A stretch of 64,000 bases of DNA from CAIWHR01 sp963781285. Its GTDB lineage: Bacteria > Pseudomonadota > Gammaproteobacteria > Burkholderiales > Casimicrobiaceae. This document shows positions 63,240 to 64,000 of this stretch, one piece after another (within the stretch, counting starts at the first letter, position 1; each line of letters begins with the position of its first letter). The position numbers and the translations under genes are program-made. The stretch is taken from contig CAWAFI010000003.1 of NCBI GenBank assembly GCA_963781285.1, positions 1-64,000 on the forward strand. Direction: 5' to 3'. The notes below the pieces were generated by a model. The model saw only the letters and a list, made by a program, of their open reading frames with translations, made no database searches and was not told the origin of the DNA.

Positions 63240-63469
63240 GGGTGCACACCCTTGGCGCTGCGCGCCGTCCCTCGGAGAGGGAGCAATTCGCGCTTGGGGC
63301 GGCCCGGCGCGCTCAGGGTGCACACCCTTGGCGCTGCGCGCCGTCCCTCCGAGAGGGAGCAATTCGCGCTTGGGGCGGCCCGGCGCGCTCATTGGTGCAC
63401 ACCCTTGGCGCTGCGCGCCGTCCCTCCGAGAGGGAGCAATTCGCGCTTGGGGCGGCCCGGCGCGCTCAT
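63240..63469 (-). repeat. three tandem 76/77-bp repeats between glyQ and glyS, each starting ATGAGC/CTGAGC
   Basis: Units lie at 63393-63469 (77 bp), 63317-63392 (76 bp) and 63240-63316 (77 bp), nearly identical. Each begins with ATGAGC (CTGAGC in the last) and encodes MSAPGRPKRELLPLGGTARS then AKGVH. The first ATG overlaps the glyQ stop (ATGA). Its mini-ORF (63389-63469, 26 aa) ends with TGA overlapping the second ATG. The second runs in frame into glyS. The one-base difference in unit length sets this frame. Confidence 0.85.
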
Positions 63470-64000
63470 GCCGCGTTCTTTCGCTGCTCGGGTGGCAGCA
63501 TCGGGAAACCCAGCGCCTCGCGCGAGTCGTAGTATGCCTGCGCGACGAGCTTCGAGAGCGTCCGGATGCGGCCGATGTATGCGGCGCGCTCGGTCACCGA
63601 GATCGCGCCCCGTGCGTCGAGGAGGTTGAACGTGTGCGCCGCCTTCAGGATCATTTCGTATCCAGGGAGCGGCAGCTTTGCCTCGAGCAGGCGCTTGGCT
63701 TCCGACTCGAAGAGGCCGAACAGCTCGAAGAGCTTCGGCGCGTTCGACTGCTCGAAGTTGTACGTCGACTGCTCGACCTCGTTCTGGTGGTAGACGTCGC
63801 GGTAGGTCAGCGTCTCCTTGACGCCCCCTTCCATCCATTCGGTCCAGACGAGGTCGAATACGTTCTCGACGCCCTGCAGGTACATCGCAAGCCGTTCGAG
63901 GCCGTAGGTGATCTCGCCGGTGAGCGGATTGCAGTCGAGGCCTCCGACCTGCTGGAAGTAGGTGAACTGCGTGATCTCCATCCCATTGAGCCACACTTCC
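63466..64000 (-). CDS. glyQ: glycine--tRNA ligase alpha subunit, 5' end beyond window
   Basis: C-terminal part of the catalytic alpha subunit. The visible protein has EVWLNGMEITQFTYFQQVGG-like sequence at the window edge, then YGLERLAMYLQGVENVFDLVW, YNFEQSNAPKLFELFGLFESEAKRLLE and LLDARGAISVTERAAYIGRIRTLSKLVAQAYYDSREALGFPMLP. It ends KNAA with TGA 63466-63468, which overlaps the ATG of the first repeat unit. The N-terminal third lies outside the window. Confidence 0.96.
   Translation of the reverse strand, partial: EVWLNGMEITQFTYFQQVGGLDCNPLTGEITYGLERLAMYLQGVENVFDLVWTEWMEGGVKETLTYRDVYHQNEVEQSTYNFEQSNAPKLFELFGLFESEAKRLLEAKLPLPGYEMILKAAHTFNLLDARGAISVTERAAYIGRIRTLSKLVAQAYYDSREALGFPMLPPEQRKNAA

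Noticed and set aside
63240..63469. CRISPR array
   Set aside because: The three units are directly adjacent with no unique spacers and encode the same peptide; they are simple tandem repeats.

Overview
The window is GC-rich and looks like a betaproteobacterial chromosome. The gene order glyQ-glyS-gmhB-plsC-(YgjP-type metalloprotease), the rnhA / methyltransferase / gloB / mltD group and the cyaY / lptM / lysA group are typical of Betaproteobacteria. LPS-modifying genes and a FadL porin confirm a Gram-negative cell. I see no rRNA, tRNA or CRISPR array.

Layout. (1) 1-4.34 kb, minus strand: a nitric oxide reductase cluster (norC-norB-norQ-norD). All four genes are recognisable but broken by many small indels, and norC has lost its 5' end to a truncated tyrosine recombinase. 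(2) 4.3-7.7 kb: a rearrangement scar made of the recombinase, a group II intron with its reverse transcriptase, and an alpha/beta-hydrolase remnant cut off next to a two-component system. (3) 7.7-11.4 kb: response regulator, frameshifted sensor kinase, a CmoA-like SAM enzyme and an ICMT-like membrane methyltransferase. (4) 12.06-17.2 kb: an LPS island (GT9 glycosyltransferase, Kdo hydroxylase, arylsulfatase stub, ArnT-type transferase) flanked by two inverted copies of a 147-bp MITE-like element, followed by a broken mgtE. (5) 18.7-24.5 kb: an ABC sugar importer operon with a DUF1015 gene. (6) 25.6-39.3 kb: a neutral-lipid storage region with fatty acyl-CoA reductase, phasin, acyl-CoA-binding protein, wax ester synthase, TPR protein, TetR regulator, patatin lipase, second phasin, GMC oxidoreductase with a small exported partner, a PHA-system protein and an acyl-CoA synthetase. 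(7) 39.3-50.2 kb: a beta-oxidation cluster (psrA-like regulator, fadE, fadI, fadJ, fadD, thioesterase, fadL), with a strong promoter and PsrA-type operator in front and a clear terminator behind. (8) 50.2-64 kb: housekeeping genes.

Regions 6 and 7 together encode a plausible complete cycle. Fatty acids enter through FadL, are activated by two synthetases, are carried by the acyl-CoA-binding protein, are reduced and esterified to wax, stored on phasin-coated granules, released by lipase and alcohol oxidase, and burned by FadE/FadI/FadJ.

The most unusual pattern is a family of short intergenic repeats that begin with ATGAGC exactly at the stop codon of the upstream gene (ATGA overlap). They form mini-ORFs between glyQ and glyS, between the methyltransferase and rnhA, and after the YgjP-type gene. 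Between the methyltransferase and rnhA, a 64-codon mini-ORF bridges the two genes with ATGA overlaps at both ends.
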